Both the position numbers and the translations under genes were made by a program. Shown piece by piece: positions 1-6,484 of a DNA stretch of 27,106 nt (position 1 is the stretch's first letter; each line of letters begins with the position of its first letter). Under the pieces are notes generated by a model. The model did not search any database and was not told the origin of the DNA. It saw only the letters and a program-made list of their open reading frames with translations. This DNA is from JBBRZF01 sp038236965 (GTDB lineage: Bacteria > Acidobacteriota > Terriglobia > Terriglobales > Acidobacteriaceae), in the NCBI GenBank assembly GCA_038236965.1, contig JBBRZF010000030.1, positions 1 through 27,106 of the forward strand, given 5' to 3'.

Positions 1-182
1 AAGGCCAAAGCGACCAGCGCAGCGCAAACGATAACCGCCCAGATGGAATGCATGTTCGGATGACGCGCAGCGATAACTCCGCTCCCGATGAAAGTGATGA
101 CAAGGATTGGAATGATGAAGAAATGGAATAGCGGTTCGTAACGTGCGTGGTGCTGGAAACTCTGCGGAACCTTGCCAGCCAT
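1..182 (-). CDS. DUF6526-like small membrane protein (5' part, runs off the window)
   Basis: The minus strand reads MAGKVPQSFQHHARYEPLFH and onward without a stop to the window edge, giving 60 codons of N-terminus. A polar start leads into two hydrophobic stretches (about residues 19-37 and 47-60) separated by a short loop carrying R-H-P. This arrangement, including the P-Q-x-F...H...P-L-F-H-F pattern, resembles the DUF6526 family that I associate with Acidobacteriota. The start is well placed: an AGGAG Shine-Dalgarno lies about 7 bases ahead of the ATG. Function is unknown; two to four membrane helices would be expected in the full protein. Family call is from recalled pattern, not a search. 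Confidence 0.6.
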   Translation of the reverse strand, partial: MAGKVPQSFQHHARYEPLFHFFIIPILVITFIGSGVIAARHPNMHSIWAVIVCAALVALA

Positions 183-256
183 GTGCGCTCCTGATTGTCC
201 TTGGATGGATTAGTGAAAAGGTAGTGCGCGCCTGATGGAATTGCAAGCTCTTGAAA

Positions 257-835
257 TCAGGGTTGAATCGATTTGCGAACGTTCTCTGCCTGGAAGATGT
301 GTCGGCGTTCGTGCGCCGTGTACACAGAAAAGGAAGCCAACAAGTCCATGGAGATGAACTTCGCAAAGGGGGAAGCGAATCGAGCGCGAGGAAGGTCTAG
401 CCCGTTGGCGCGCATCATTCGTTCATCCACTTTCCTATGCGCGGAAACCAAGCAGCTGACTGCTTCTCTTGGGTCGCCCGGAATAGGTAGCAAGATCTTC
501 GGTGCGGGAAGACGTAACTTCGGTGGAGGTTCCACATACCAAACGAAGAATCTTCCCATACGGGTCATTCGCATTGGGCCCGAGGTAAACAGATTGCGCC
601 TGCGAGCGTCATCAATCGCGGCGTCCAAAGCGGGGAGGCAATTCTCGATTGTAATTCGCAGGTGAACAAAGATATCGGCTAGTGACCAGCGGTTCGACGC
701 TGGACGCCATGCAAGCTGTTCGGGCGACAGTCCCTCGGCGAGATCGCGCTCTCTCTGCTCATTCACGGCAACTTCGTCGAACAGGCGCTGCAGTTCAGGA
801 GCAATCGCCTTACCATCGGCTGCAGGACAGTTCAT
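257..835 (-). CDS. DinB-family (DinB_2-type) putative metal-binding protein
   Basis: A 192-residue soluble protein. The pattern W-R-P...W-S-L-A-D-I-F-V-H-L near residues 44-58 and the late H-E-R-R-H motif near residue 176 are the usual His ligands and framework of the DinB/YfiT four-helix fold, in which three His residues hold a divalent metal. Known members are thiol transferases or hydrolase-like proteins of mostly unknown substrate, and E. coli DinB polymerase is unrelated despite the name. The start codon overlaps the stop of a small upstream ORF as ATGA (832-835), suggesting translational coupling. No signal peptide. Function cannot be narrowed further. Confidence 0.75.
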   Translation of the reverse strand: MNCPAADGKAIAPELQRLFDEVAVNEQRERDLAEGLSPEQLAWRPASNRWSLADIFVHLRITIENCLPALDAAIDDARRRNLFTSGPMRMTRMGRFFVWYVEPPPKLRLPAPKILLPIPGDPREAVSCLVSAHRKVDERMMRANGLDLPRARFASPFAKFISMDLLASFSVYTAHERRHIFQAENVRKSIQP

Positions 836-969
836 GGGTTCGACTCCATAGTACGCGACCTGAATAATTCTGGGTCTGTCTGCTGCAACCGTTTAAGAAG
901 GTCTGCCCAGAGCAGTTGCAGGAACGGGATCCTCGCAATCTCCGCCTTCGCCGTCAGCGCGTGTTCCAT
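832..969 (-). CDS. Possible 45-residue small protein coupled to the DinB gene
   Basis: A short reading frame starts at ATG 969 (MEHALTAKAEIARIPFLQLL...) with a GGAG Shine-Dalgarno about 8 bases upstream (GGAGAAATCAAGATG). It lies 34 bases after the stop of the NHL-repeat gene and its TGA overlaps the ATG of the DinB gene as ATGA. The predicted protein is a mostly helical, partly amphipathic peptide with no motif I recognise. The ribosome-binding site and the overlap argue for a real gene; the alternative is a leader frame that merely carries ribosomes to the DinB start. The longer open frame to 1155 overlaps the NHL gene out of frame and is not used here. Confidence 0.4.
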   Translation of the reverse strand: MEHALTAKAEIARIPFLQLLWADLLKRLQQTDPELFRSRTMESNP

Positions 970-1003
970 CTTGATTTCTCCGGCCAGCACGCAGGCCTCC
1001 TGC

Positions 1004-2293
1004 TCAGTCTGCGTGGGCAGATTGCTTGGTCGCGTGCAGATGGAAGATCTGCAGACGAAAATTGTCCGAATCGACGATGTACATACGGTCGGTCGCGTCC
1101 GCCCACAATCCCGCCGGAGAGACGAATTCGCCCAACCTGCTTCCGGTGCGCCCAAACGAGTTCAGCAATTTACCCTCGTGGTCGTACGCTTCCACGGTGT
1201 CTGTCGTTTCCCTGCTCACATATAAATTACCCTGTGTATCCACGCACAGACCGGACGCTTCGCCGGGCACCAGGTCGATTTGTTTTCGGAAATTACCTTG
1301 CAGATCGAAAATCTGCAAACGCGCTTTGGCGTCGAGCACGATCAGTTCATCGTTGTGAAGAACCACTTCTGCCGGAACGTCCAACTCGCCCTTGCCCGCG
1401 CCGGTTCCCTTCCGTTTCGCAAACTGTCCAATCGCGGATGAGGGCCGTCCGAAGTGTGCCAACACCTTGCCTTCAAGGTCGAGAATGAACAGCAGATTTC
1501 GCGGCGGATCCAGCAGATAAAGCCGCCCCGCAGCACGGTCGATTGCCATGCCTCCAGGAGCCTCATACATGTTCTCGCCGTTGAAGCTCCCGATATAATG
1601 AACAAATTTTCCCTGCGCATCATAGACAACGATTACGCCGAGGTCGCTGTCGGACACATAGATGTTGTCCTCTGCATCTACGGCGACGCCATTCGGCGAC
1701 TGCAAGCGTCGGCCTTCACCGCCAACGATGCTGAACGAGGCCTTGTTCGCGGGATCAAGCACATGGACCGTGTGCGCATCGGGATCGGTAATGATGACGC
1801 GCTGCTTTGAATCGGTGGTAACGGCCTTGGGCGATTTGAATATCTTCTCCGGCCCATACATGAAATCGATGACCGCATCCCGCATCTCGGTAACCAGTGC
1901 CTTTGGCGCCGCGCCTTCAACAAGATGCCCGCCCGGCTTTGAATCGCGAATGACGGGCAGTCTGCGAGAACCCCCACTCGGCCTGGCATTTTTCGCGCTC
2001 GACATGTCCGTCTTTGCCACGGCAGTGTCATCGGATACCGACGACGTCTTCATCGTCTCCACGTAGCGACTGAACCTGGTCAACGGCTTGAATCTTCCGT
2101 CAGGAGAAAAAGACCCAACGTATTCGAGTTCGCGATCATTTCCAATGGCTACCCGTGGATAGGCGCGCTTAGTTTTGCCGTGGGTGCCGGAAGACGGCGG
2201 TGTCGCGCCTGGAGTTTGCGCAACTCCGCTACTGAGCAACAGCAGACAAGCAAGGGAGATTGCCCAAAAACGTCGATAGGAGAATAGCTTCAT
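1004..2293 (-). CDS. Secreted NHL-repeat / beta-propeller protein
   Basis: A 429-residue protein with an N-terminal signal peptide (about residues 1-26, hydrophobic ALACLLLL-type core ending V-A-Q). Residues 30-150 are a low-complexity linker; from about 150 to the end come five to six propeller repeats of NHL type, visible as recurring L-x-x-P-x-G-V-A-V-D, N-I-Y-V-S-D-S, R-L-Y-L-L-D and M-Y-I-V-D-S blocks. Such propellers sit in the periplasm or outside the cell and usually bind other proteins or glycans; no enzymatic motif is seen. The ATG at 2293 has no clear Shine-Dalgarno. It may head an operon with the small ORF and the DinB gene downstream. No characterised orthologue recognised. Confidence 0.8.
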   Translation of the reverse strand: MKLFSYRRFWAISLACLLLLSSGVAQTPGATPPSSGTHGKTKRAYPRVAIGNDRELEYVGSFSPDGRFKPLTRFSRYVETMKTSSVSDDTAVAKTDMSSAKNARPSGGSRRLPVIRDSKPGGHLVEGAAPKALVTEMRDAVIDFMYGPEKIFKSPKAVTTDSKQRVIITDPDAHTVHVLDPANKASFSIVGGEGRRLQSPNGVAVDAEDNIYVSDSDLGVIVVYDAQGKFVHYIGSFNGENMYEAPGGMAIDRAAGRLYLLDPPRNLLFILDLEGKVLAHFGRPSSAIGQFAKRKGTGAGKGELDVPAEVVLHNDELIVLDAKARLQIFDLQGNFRKQIDLVPGEASGLCVDTQGNLYVSRETTDTVEAYDHEGKLLNSFGRTGSRLGEFVSPAGLWADATDRMYIVDSDNFRLQIFHLHATKQSAHAD

Positions 2294-2564
2294 GACTACA
2301 ACCGCTCGTGGAATAAGCGAAGCATAGCCACTGCAGGCGCCAGAGTCAATCGGGCACTCGCCGTAGTTGGCAATCGAAAGTTCCAGCTATTCCCAACGCA
2401 GATTCCGTCGCCATAAAGAATTCCCGGCGCTTCCAGAGTAGTTCCCGCTTTTAGGCTTCACTGGATTCTTTGAACCTCAATCCATCCTTTCAGCCGCGAA
2501 CCAGACTCCAATACCTCTTACGGCATTAGCCGGGCCCCAATTTCAATGAAAGAAGGAAAACAGT

Positions 2565-3011
2565 ATGAGAAGAACAGCCTCGGTGCTTGCCGTGGTTTTC
2601 GTGTTGTTGTTTGGATTGCCTTTGTTGGCGCAATCGAAGCCTTACCACGACGGATCCGTTTGGGAGATGCAATACATTCACGTTAAAGCCGGGATGGACG
2701 ATCGCTACGCCCGTTACCTCGCGTCCGACTGGAAGAAGGAAATGGACGCCCTGCTGAAAGCCGGATACATCGTCAGTTTCAAAGTGATCCGGACCGAAGC
2801 GCACGACCCGCACGACTTCAATGTCGTCCTCATGACCGAGTTCAAGGACGAGGCGACGCGAGAAGCCAACCAGGACAAGGCGGACGCGCTCGCCGAACAA
2901 CTGTTTGGCGGGATGCCAAAAGTTGAGTCAGGCTACACCGACCGCTCCTCGTTCCGCGATGTTCTCGGTAGCCACGAGGGACGCGAGCTCATTCTTGAGC
3001 CGAAGAAGTGA
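2565..3011 (+). CDS. Small secreted hypothetical protein, ferredoxin-like barrel type
   Basis: A 148-residue protein with a clear signal peptide (MRRTASVLAVVFVLLFGLPL, cleavage likely after L-A-Q near residue 23). The mature part reads V-W-E-M-Q-Y-I-H-V-K-A-G-M-D-D-R-Y, then a helix, a strand with F-K-V-I-R-T-E, and N-V-V-L-M-T-E-F-K-D. This beta-alpha-beta order with the W-x-M-x-Y-I-x-V-x-x-G start resembles the dimeric alpha/beta-barrel (NIPSNAP/EthD-like) fold. That fold call is inference. Start is supported by AAGGA about 8 bases upstream. The gene ends 17 bases before a strong terminator and appears to be a single-gene transcript. Confidence 0.75.
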   Translation: MRRTASVLAVVFVLLFGLPLLAQSKPYHDGSVWEMQYIHVKAGMDDRYARYLASDWKKEMDALLKAGYIVSFKVIRTEAHDPHDFNVVLMTEFKDEATREANQDKADALAEQLFGGMPKVESGYTDRSSFRDVLGSHEGRELILEPKK

Positions 3012-3028
3012 CCCCTCCCTAAGCGTTC

Positions 3029-3055
3029 AGGCCCCGTTTAGGCGGGGCCTTTTCT
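3029..3055 (+). terminator. Rho-independent terminator of the small secreted protein gene
   Basis: A perfect 8-bp G+C-rich stem (AGGCCCCG at 3029-3036 with CGGGGCCT at 3043-3050) around the 6-base loop TTTAGG, followed by TTTCTTT. It lies 17 bases past the stop of the upstream plus-strand gene. The opposite strand has no T-run, so it acts mainly on plus-strand transcription. Confidence 0.9.
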
Positions 3056-3064
3056 TTAGCAGAA

Positions 3065-3967
3065 CTAGCGTCGCGCCTCGCCCTTCACCACTGGCGCGTC
3101 TTTTGCGCTCGTCCATTCGTCGAACGAACCATCATAGAGCGCCACATCGTAACCAAGATATTTCGCGGTAAAGTAGTCGTGGCTCGCCTGCATCCCTGTC
3201 TCGCAATAGGTAATGACCTTGTCTCCGGGCTTCACTCCGGCGGCGGTGAATTTCGCCCGCAGTTCGTCGGCAGATTTCCAGACCGGCATATCGCGAGCCG
3301 TGATGTTGTCCACCCAGAACACTGGCGCTGCGCCGGGCAGATGGCCGTCTTTGTAGCGCGATGCCGGACGCGCATCCACCAGCGTAGTCGTACTCTCGGG
3401 TGAATCCGCGATCTTGCGGACCTGGTCGTACTTGGCGACGACTTCCGGGCGCGGATGCACGGTCAGCTTGCCGTGCGCAAACTTCGCAGTCTCCGTGGAA
3501 ACCACCCGTTTCTCCGACTTCCATTTCTCCATGCCGCCATCCAGCAACGCCACCCGGTCGCCCAGTCCGAGATAGTCGAGCGTGAAGTAAACCCGCGTAG
3601 CCGTGGTCGGCTGGCCGGGTGCATAGAGAATGATGCGACCCTTGTCCCCAACTCCCACCTGCTCCAGCGCGTTCTTCACCTGCTGCACACTGGGCAGTTC
3701 GTTGGGAATCTCCTGCATATCGCTGACGAAATCGTACGACGCAACGAAGCGCGCTCCGGGAATGTGAGCGCGGTCGTACTCGGCCCGGTAGCGGCCGATG
3801 TGGAGGACGATGACCTCCGGATCGTTAGTGTGCTGCGCCAGCCATTCGCTGGAAACAAGCATCTCGGAATGGACTTTCGGCGAGGATGCGTTCTGTGCCA
3901 TGACCGAAATACAGCTTGCGAGGACAACGATTGCATAGACTGCCCAACGAATCTTGCGAATGGTCAT
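3065..3967 (-). CDS. Exported two-domain sulfurtransferase (rhodanese family)
   Basis: A 300-residue protein with a signal peptide (about residues 1-25, ending S-V-M-A-Q) and two rhodanese domains, so a periplasmic thiosulfate or 3-mercaptopyruvate:acceptor sulfurtransferase. The N-terminal domain has D-R-A-H-I-P-G-A-R-F; the C-terminal domain has L-V-D-A-R...Y-K-D-G-H-L-P-G-A and the active-site loop Y-C-E-T-G-M-Q-A-S with the persulfide Cys at about residue 255. The loop C-E-T-G-M-Q differs from both textbook CRKGVT (rhodanese) and CGSGVT (MST) forms, so donor choice is open. GGAG about 9 bases before the ATG supports the start. It converges on the preceding plus-strand gene across a terminator. 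Confidence 0.88.
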   Translation of the reverse strand: MTIRKIRWAVYAIVVLASCISVMAQNASSPKVHSEMLVSSEWLAQHTNDPEVIVLHIGRYRAEYDRAHIPGARFVASYDFVSDMQEIPNELPSVQQVKNALEQVGVGDKGRIILYAPGQPTTATRVYFTLDYLGLGDRVALLDGGMEKWKSEKRVVSTETAKFAHGKLTVHPRPEVVAKYDQVRKIADSPESTTTLVDARPASRYKDGHLPGAAPVFWVDNITARDMPVWKSADELRAKFTAAGVKPGDKVITYCETGMQASHDYFTAKYLGYDVALYDGSFDEWTSAKDAPVVKGEARR

Positions 3968-4024
3968 GACGGTTCTCCAATGGCTGATGAGTTAGACTCG
4001 CAACCCGCAATAGGTTATCCCATA

Positions 4025-4984
4025 CTAGTCGAGCGCTTCCGATTCCGCTTCCGCAAGTTTGACCGGATCGCGATACAGATAGCGCGGCATCAGCTCGGCT
4101 GCCAGCATCCCGGCCAGGATCAGCGCGGCGCCGCCCAACTGCGCCAGCGTGAGCTTTTCGCCCACCACCATCACGCCCACAAATCCCGCAACCACCGGTT
4201 CCAGGCTGAAAGCGATGGCCGCTTCCGTCGGACTCAGGTGCGCTTGCATCGTGCTCTGCGCCCAGAAGGCGAAGACCGAGTTGAGCACGATCATGAACGC
4301 CATGCAGAGCAGCACATCTGTACGCGTAAGCGCCAGCATCGTTCCCCGAAATCCGTATTCACCGGGAAGACAGGCCGTTACCGCCAGCGAGACCACGAAG
4401 GTGACCGCCATCTGCACGAAGGCCAGCACCCATCCGTCGGAGCGTCGCGCAAAATGAGAGGTTGCCGTCAGGTGTCCGGCGCAAAGCACGGAAGAGACCA
4501 CCATCTCAAAGTCGCCGCGATTCCATCCGCTCCACATCCCGCCCGGAAGATGGACGAGCAACAGAAGCCCTATGGTAGCCAAAACGGCCCCCACCGCGTG
4601 ATGCAGCCGAACGCGATTTCCCAGGGCCAGCGCCAGCAAAGGCGTGAACGGCACATACAGCGAAGTGATGAACGCGGACTTTGAGGTCGTCGTAAAGCGC
4701 AGACCATCCGTCTGTATCCAGAAGATCGAGACCAGGATCAGTCCCAGAAAACATCCGTCGCGAACCGATTGCGAATCCAGCTTCTTTCCGCGCACCAGCA
4801 GGATCAATCCCATGATGAGCGACGCCGCAAAGAAACGCAGCGTGATGGCTGAGCCCACCGAAAGCCCGCCACGCAACACCGTCTGCATGGTCGCAAACCC
4901 GAAGCCAAAGACGATGGCCACCATGGCGATGGTGAACACGGCAAGCCAATGCTTGGATGAGCGGGCAGAAGTCACTTCACACAT
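4025..4984 (-). CDS. EamA/DMT-superfamily transporter
   Basis: A 319-residue integral membrane protein with about ten hydrophobic helices in two EamA halves. Seen are the opening helix A-M-V-A-I-V-F-G-F-G-F-A-T, the second-helix segment R-F-F-A-A-S-L-I-M-G, and in the second half the E-A-A-I-A-F-S-L-E-P-V-V-A block followed by G-E-K-L-T-L-A-Q-L-G-G-A-A-L-I-L-A-G, all hallmarks of the drug/metabolite transporter superfamily. Substrate cannot be told. The frame stays open to 5116, but that extension encodes no membrane segment and runs through a REP-like intergenic repeat (5057-5106), so I choose ATG 4984, which gives the usual family length. No strong Shine-Dalgarno at either start. Confidence 0.85.
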   Translation of the reverse strand: MCEVTSARSSKHWLAVFTIAMVAIVFGFGFATMQTVLRGGLSVGSAITLRFFAASLIMGLILLVRGKKLDSQSVRDGCFLGLILVSIFWIQTDGLRFTTTSKSAFITSLYVPFTPLLALALGNRVRLHHAVGAVLATIGLLLLVHLPGGMWSGWNRGDFEMVVSSVLCAGHLTATSHFARRSDGWVLAFVQMAVTFVVSLAVTACLPGEYGFRGTMLALTRTDVLLCMAFMIVLNSVFAFWAQSTMQAHLSPTEAAIAFSLEPVVAGFVGVMVVGEKLTLAQLGGAALILAGMLAAELMPRYLYRDPVKLAEAESEALD

Positions 4985-5056
4985 GATAACTGCAGAGAGA
5001 TGCCTTGGTTTTCCGCAGCCCCGAACGGAGGTTTGTAGGTAGAACCGAGGTTGAAG

Positions 5057-5106
5057 CGCGTGGGCCCGGACGCCCTCGTCCGTGGCAGGGCGAGCGAAGC
5101 TCGCCT
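5057..5106. repeat. REP-like intergenic repeat, copy A (two adjacent hairpins)
   Basis: About 50 bases containing GGACG...CGTCC and then GGCGAGC...GCTCGCC, i.e. two short inverted repeats side by side. A near-identical copy lies at 26251-26297; both begin CGCGTGGG(C/T)CCGGACGCC and end GCTCGCCT, differing by a few substitutions and single-base indels. Such dispersed paired hairpins in intergenic DNA are typical REP/BIME-type elements. Confidence 0.75.
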
Positions 5107-5174
5107 GATTTGCCATAGGAAACTTCGCAACGCTGCCTTATACTTCCTTGCCACTTCACCGAAGGCAAACTTTG

Positions 5175-5645
5175 ATGCCAGTAATCCTCACAGATGAGCA
5201 AATCGACTCGCTGATTCTGGAGGCGAAACCACTTCCCGAAAACTATTCCGAGAGAATGGTGACGAAAGCAAAACGAGGGCATCGCGAGCGCGAGTTGGAT
5301 TTAATAGGCGAGAATGGATCTGAATTTCGGTTAATTTTGCGGCAGAGTTTGAGTAACCCGCTAGACTTTTCGGTAATTCTTGCGTTTCTTCCACCATCCA
5401 GTTCTCAGGTGTTTAGACTCAGGCGATACAACGGCAAAAGTCATGAGCACACTAATCAACTGGAGCATCAAACTTTTTATGGCTTCCACGTTCATCAGGC
5501 TACTCTCCGCTACCAAGCAGAATCAGGGGAACGTGAAGATGGATTTGCCGAACCAACGGATCGGTACGCGGATTTTCCAGGCTGTTTGTTACCCCAGAGA
5601 CCGCCCAAGCGGATTTGTTTTGAGGTGCAGAATGGATATCACTAG
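5175..5645 (+). CDS. Uncharacterised 156-residue protein, first gene of a two-gene accessory cassette (DUF6978-like?)
   Basis: Start ATG 5175 gives MPVILTDEQIDSLILEAKPL and is preceded by AAGG at about 10 bases; the earlier ATG at 5148 is less convincing. The protein is soluble: a helical start (residues 5-35), a beta-rich middle with E-F-R-L-I-L-R-Q-S and F-S-V-I-L-A-F, and a striking polar block R-L-R-R-Y-N-G-K-S-H-E-H-T-N near residues 88-101 followed by F-Y-G-F-H-V-H-Q-A-T. The His-rich F-H-V-H and S-H-E-H motifs look like a conserved functional or metal site, but I know no assigned role. The pattern recalls DUF6978-type proteins; that is a weak memory. Its end overlaps the start of the DUF1828 gene by 14 bases, so the two are translated together. 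Confidence 0.7.
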   Translation: MPVILTDEQIDSLILEAKPLPENYSERMVTKAKRGHRERELDLIGENGSEFRLILRQSLSNPLDFSVILAFLPPSSSQVFRLRRYNGKSHEHTNQLEHQTFYGFHVHQATLRYQAESGEREDGFAEPTDRYADFPGCLLPQRPPKRICFEVQNGYH

Positions 5646-6414
5646 GATCGAGACACAGTTCAGAACGAAAGTTTGTGAACAGTTGCGTCTTCAGCCAGAA
5701 GGGCTGGATCGATTTCGAGTCTTTACGCCATTTCTGTTTGAAGATGGAGACCACCTCGCCATTGTTCTCAAAAGAAGAGGCGACGAGTGGATTCTCAGCG
5801 ACGAAGGCCACACCTACATGCGGCTTACATACGACATTGAGGAAAAAGACTTACAGCGTGGCACTAGGCAGAAAATTATCACAAATGCCTTATCGACTTT
5901 TCAGGTTTCAGATGAAGAGGGCGAGTTACTGCTCAGGGTTAAAGATGAGAGCTACGGAGATGCTCTTTACAGCTTTGTACAAGCGCTTCTCAAGATTTCA
6001 GATGTTACATACCTAAACCGAGAGCGAGTCCGGTCAACGTTCTTAGAGGATTTCAGAGATTTTATCGAACAGACAGTCCCTACCGGTCGCCGAGTATTTG
6101 ACTGGAATGATTCCGGGCATGATCGAGAAGGCAAATATGTTGTGGACTGTAGGATAAACGGAATGACTCGTCCTCTGTTTGTCTATGCCTTGCCCAGTGA
6201 TGACAAAGTTCGGGACGCAACGATTGGATTACTTCAATTCGAACGATGGGGAATTAACTATCGGGCAATCGGTATCTTTGAGGATCAAGAAGAGATTAAT
6301 CGAAAAGTATTAGCTCGTTTTAGCGATGTTTGTGAAAAACAGTTTTCGAGCTTGATGAGTAACAAAGATCGAATAAGTCGGTATTTAGAAGAACAGCTTA
6401 TGCCAGTGCAGTAG
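5632..6414 (+). CDS. DUF1828 domain protein, second gene of the accessory cassette
   Basis: ATG 5632 (MDITRIETQFRTKVCEQLRL) has GAGGTG about 7 bases upstream; the 5' extension of the open frame to 5380 overlaps the previous gene and is discarded. The 260-residue product has an N-terminal DUF1828 pattern: F-R-V-F-T-P-F-L-F-E-D-G-D-H-L-A-I-V-L, then W-I-L-S-D-E-G-H-T-Y-M-R-L-T, then a helical L-L-R-V-K...A-L-Y-S-F-V-Q-A-L-L. A C-terminal half from about residue 130 (F-L-E-D-F-R-D-F-I...G-K-Y-V-V-D-C-R-I) resembles the DUF1829 partner domain. These domains recur in phage-related and mobile regions; no biochemical activity is established to my knowledge. The gene is visibly poorer in G+C than neighbours (a sampled 60-base line is 45% against 63% in thrS), pointing to transfer. 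Confidence 0.75.
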   Translation: MDITRIETQFRTKVCEQLRLQPEGLDRFRVFTPFLFEDGDHLAIVLKRRGDEWILSDEGHTYMRLTYDIEEKDLQRGTRQKIITNALSTFQVSDEEGELLLRVKDESYGDALYSFVQALLKISDVTYLNRERVRSTFLEDFRDFIEQTVPTGRRVFDWNDSGHDREGKYVVDCRINGMTRPLFVYALPSDDKVRDATIGLLQFERWGINYRAIGIFEDQEEINRKVLARFSDVCEKQFSSLMSNKDRISRYLEEQLMPVQ

Positions 6415-6441
6415 CAGTTATATATCAAGAGCCAAAGTTGA

Positions 6442-6470
6442 AGGGGAGGCACGTGTGCCTCCCTTCCTTA
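6442..6470. terminator. Terminator between the convergent DUF1828 gene and thrS
   Basis: Perfect 8-bp stem GGGAGGCA (6444-6451) with TGCCTCCC (6456-6463), loop CGTG, followed on the plus strand by TTCCTTATT. It sits 30 bases past the DUF1828 stop and 20 bases past the thrS stop on the other strand, so it can serve both, though the minus-strand side has only a weak pyrimidine run. Confidence 0.75.
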
Positions 6471-6484
6471 TTGATTGAGTCGAC

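Noticed and set aside
3455..4684. 409-residue plus-strand open frame
   Set aside because: Antisense to the rhodanese and the transporter; compositional shadow.
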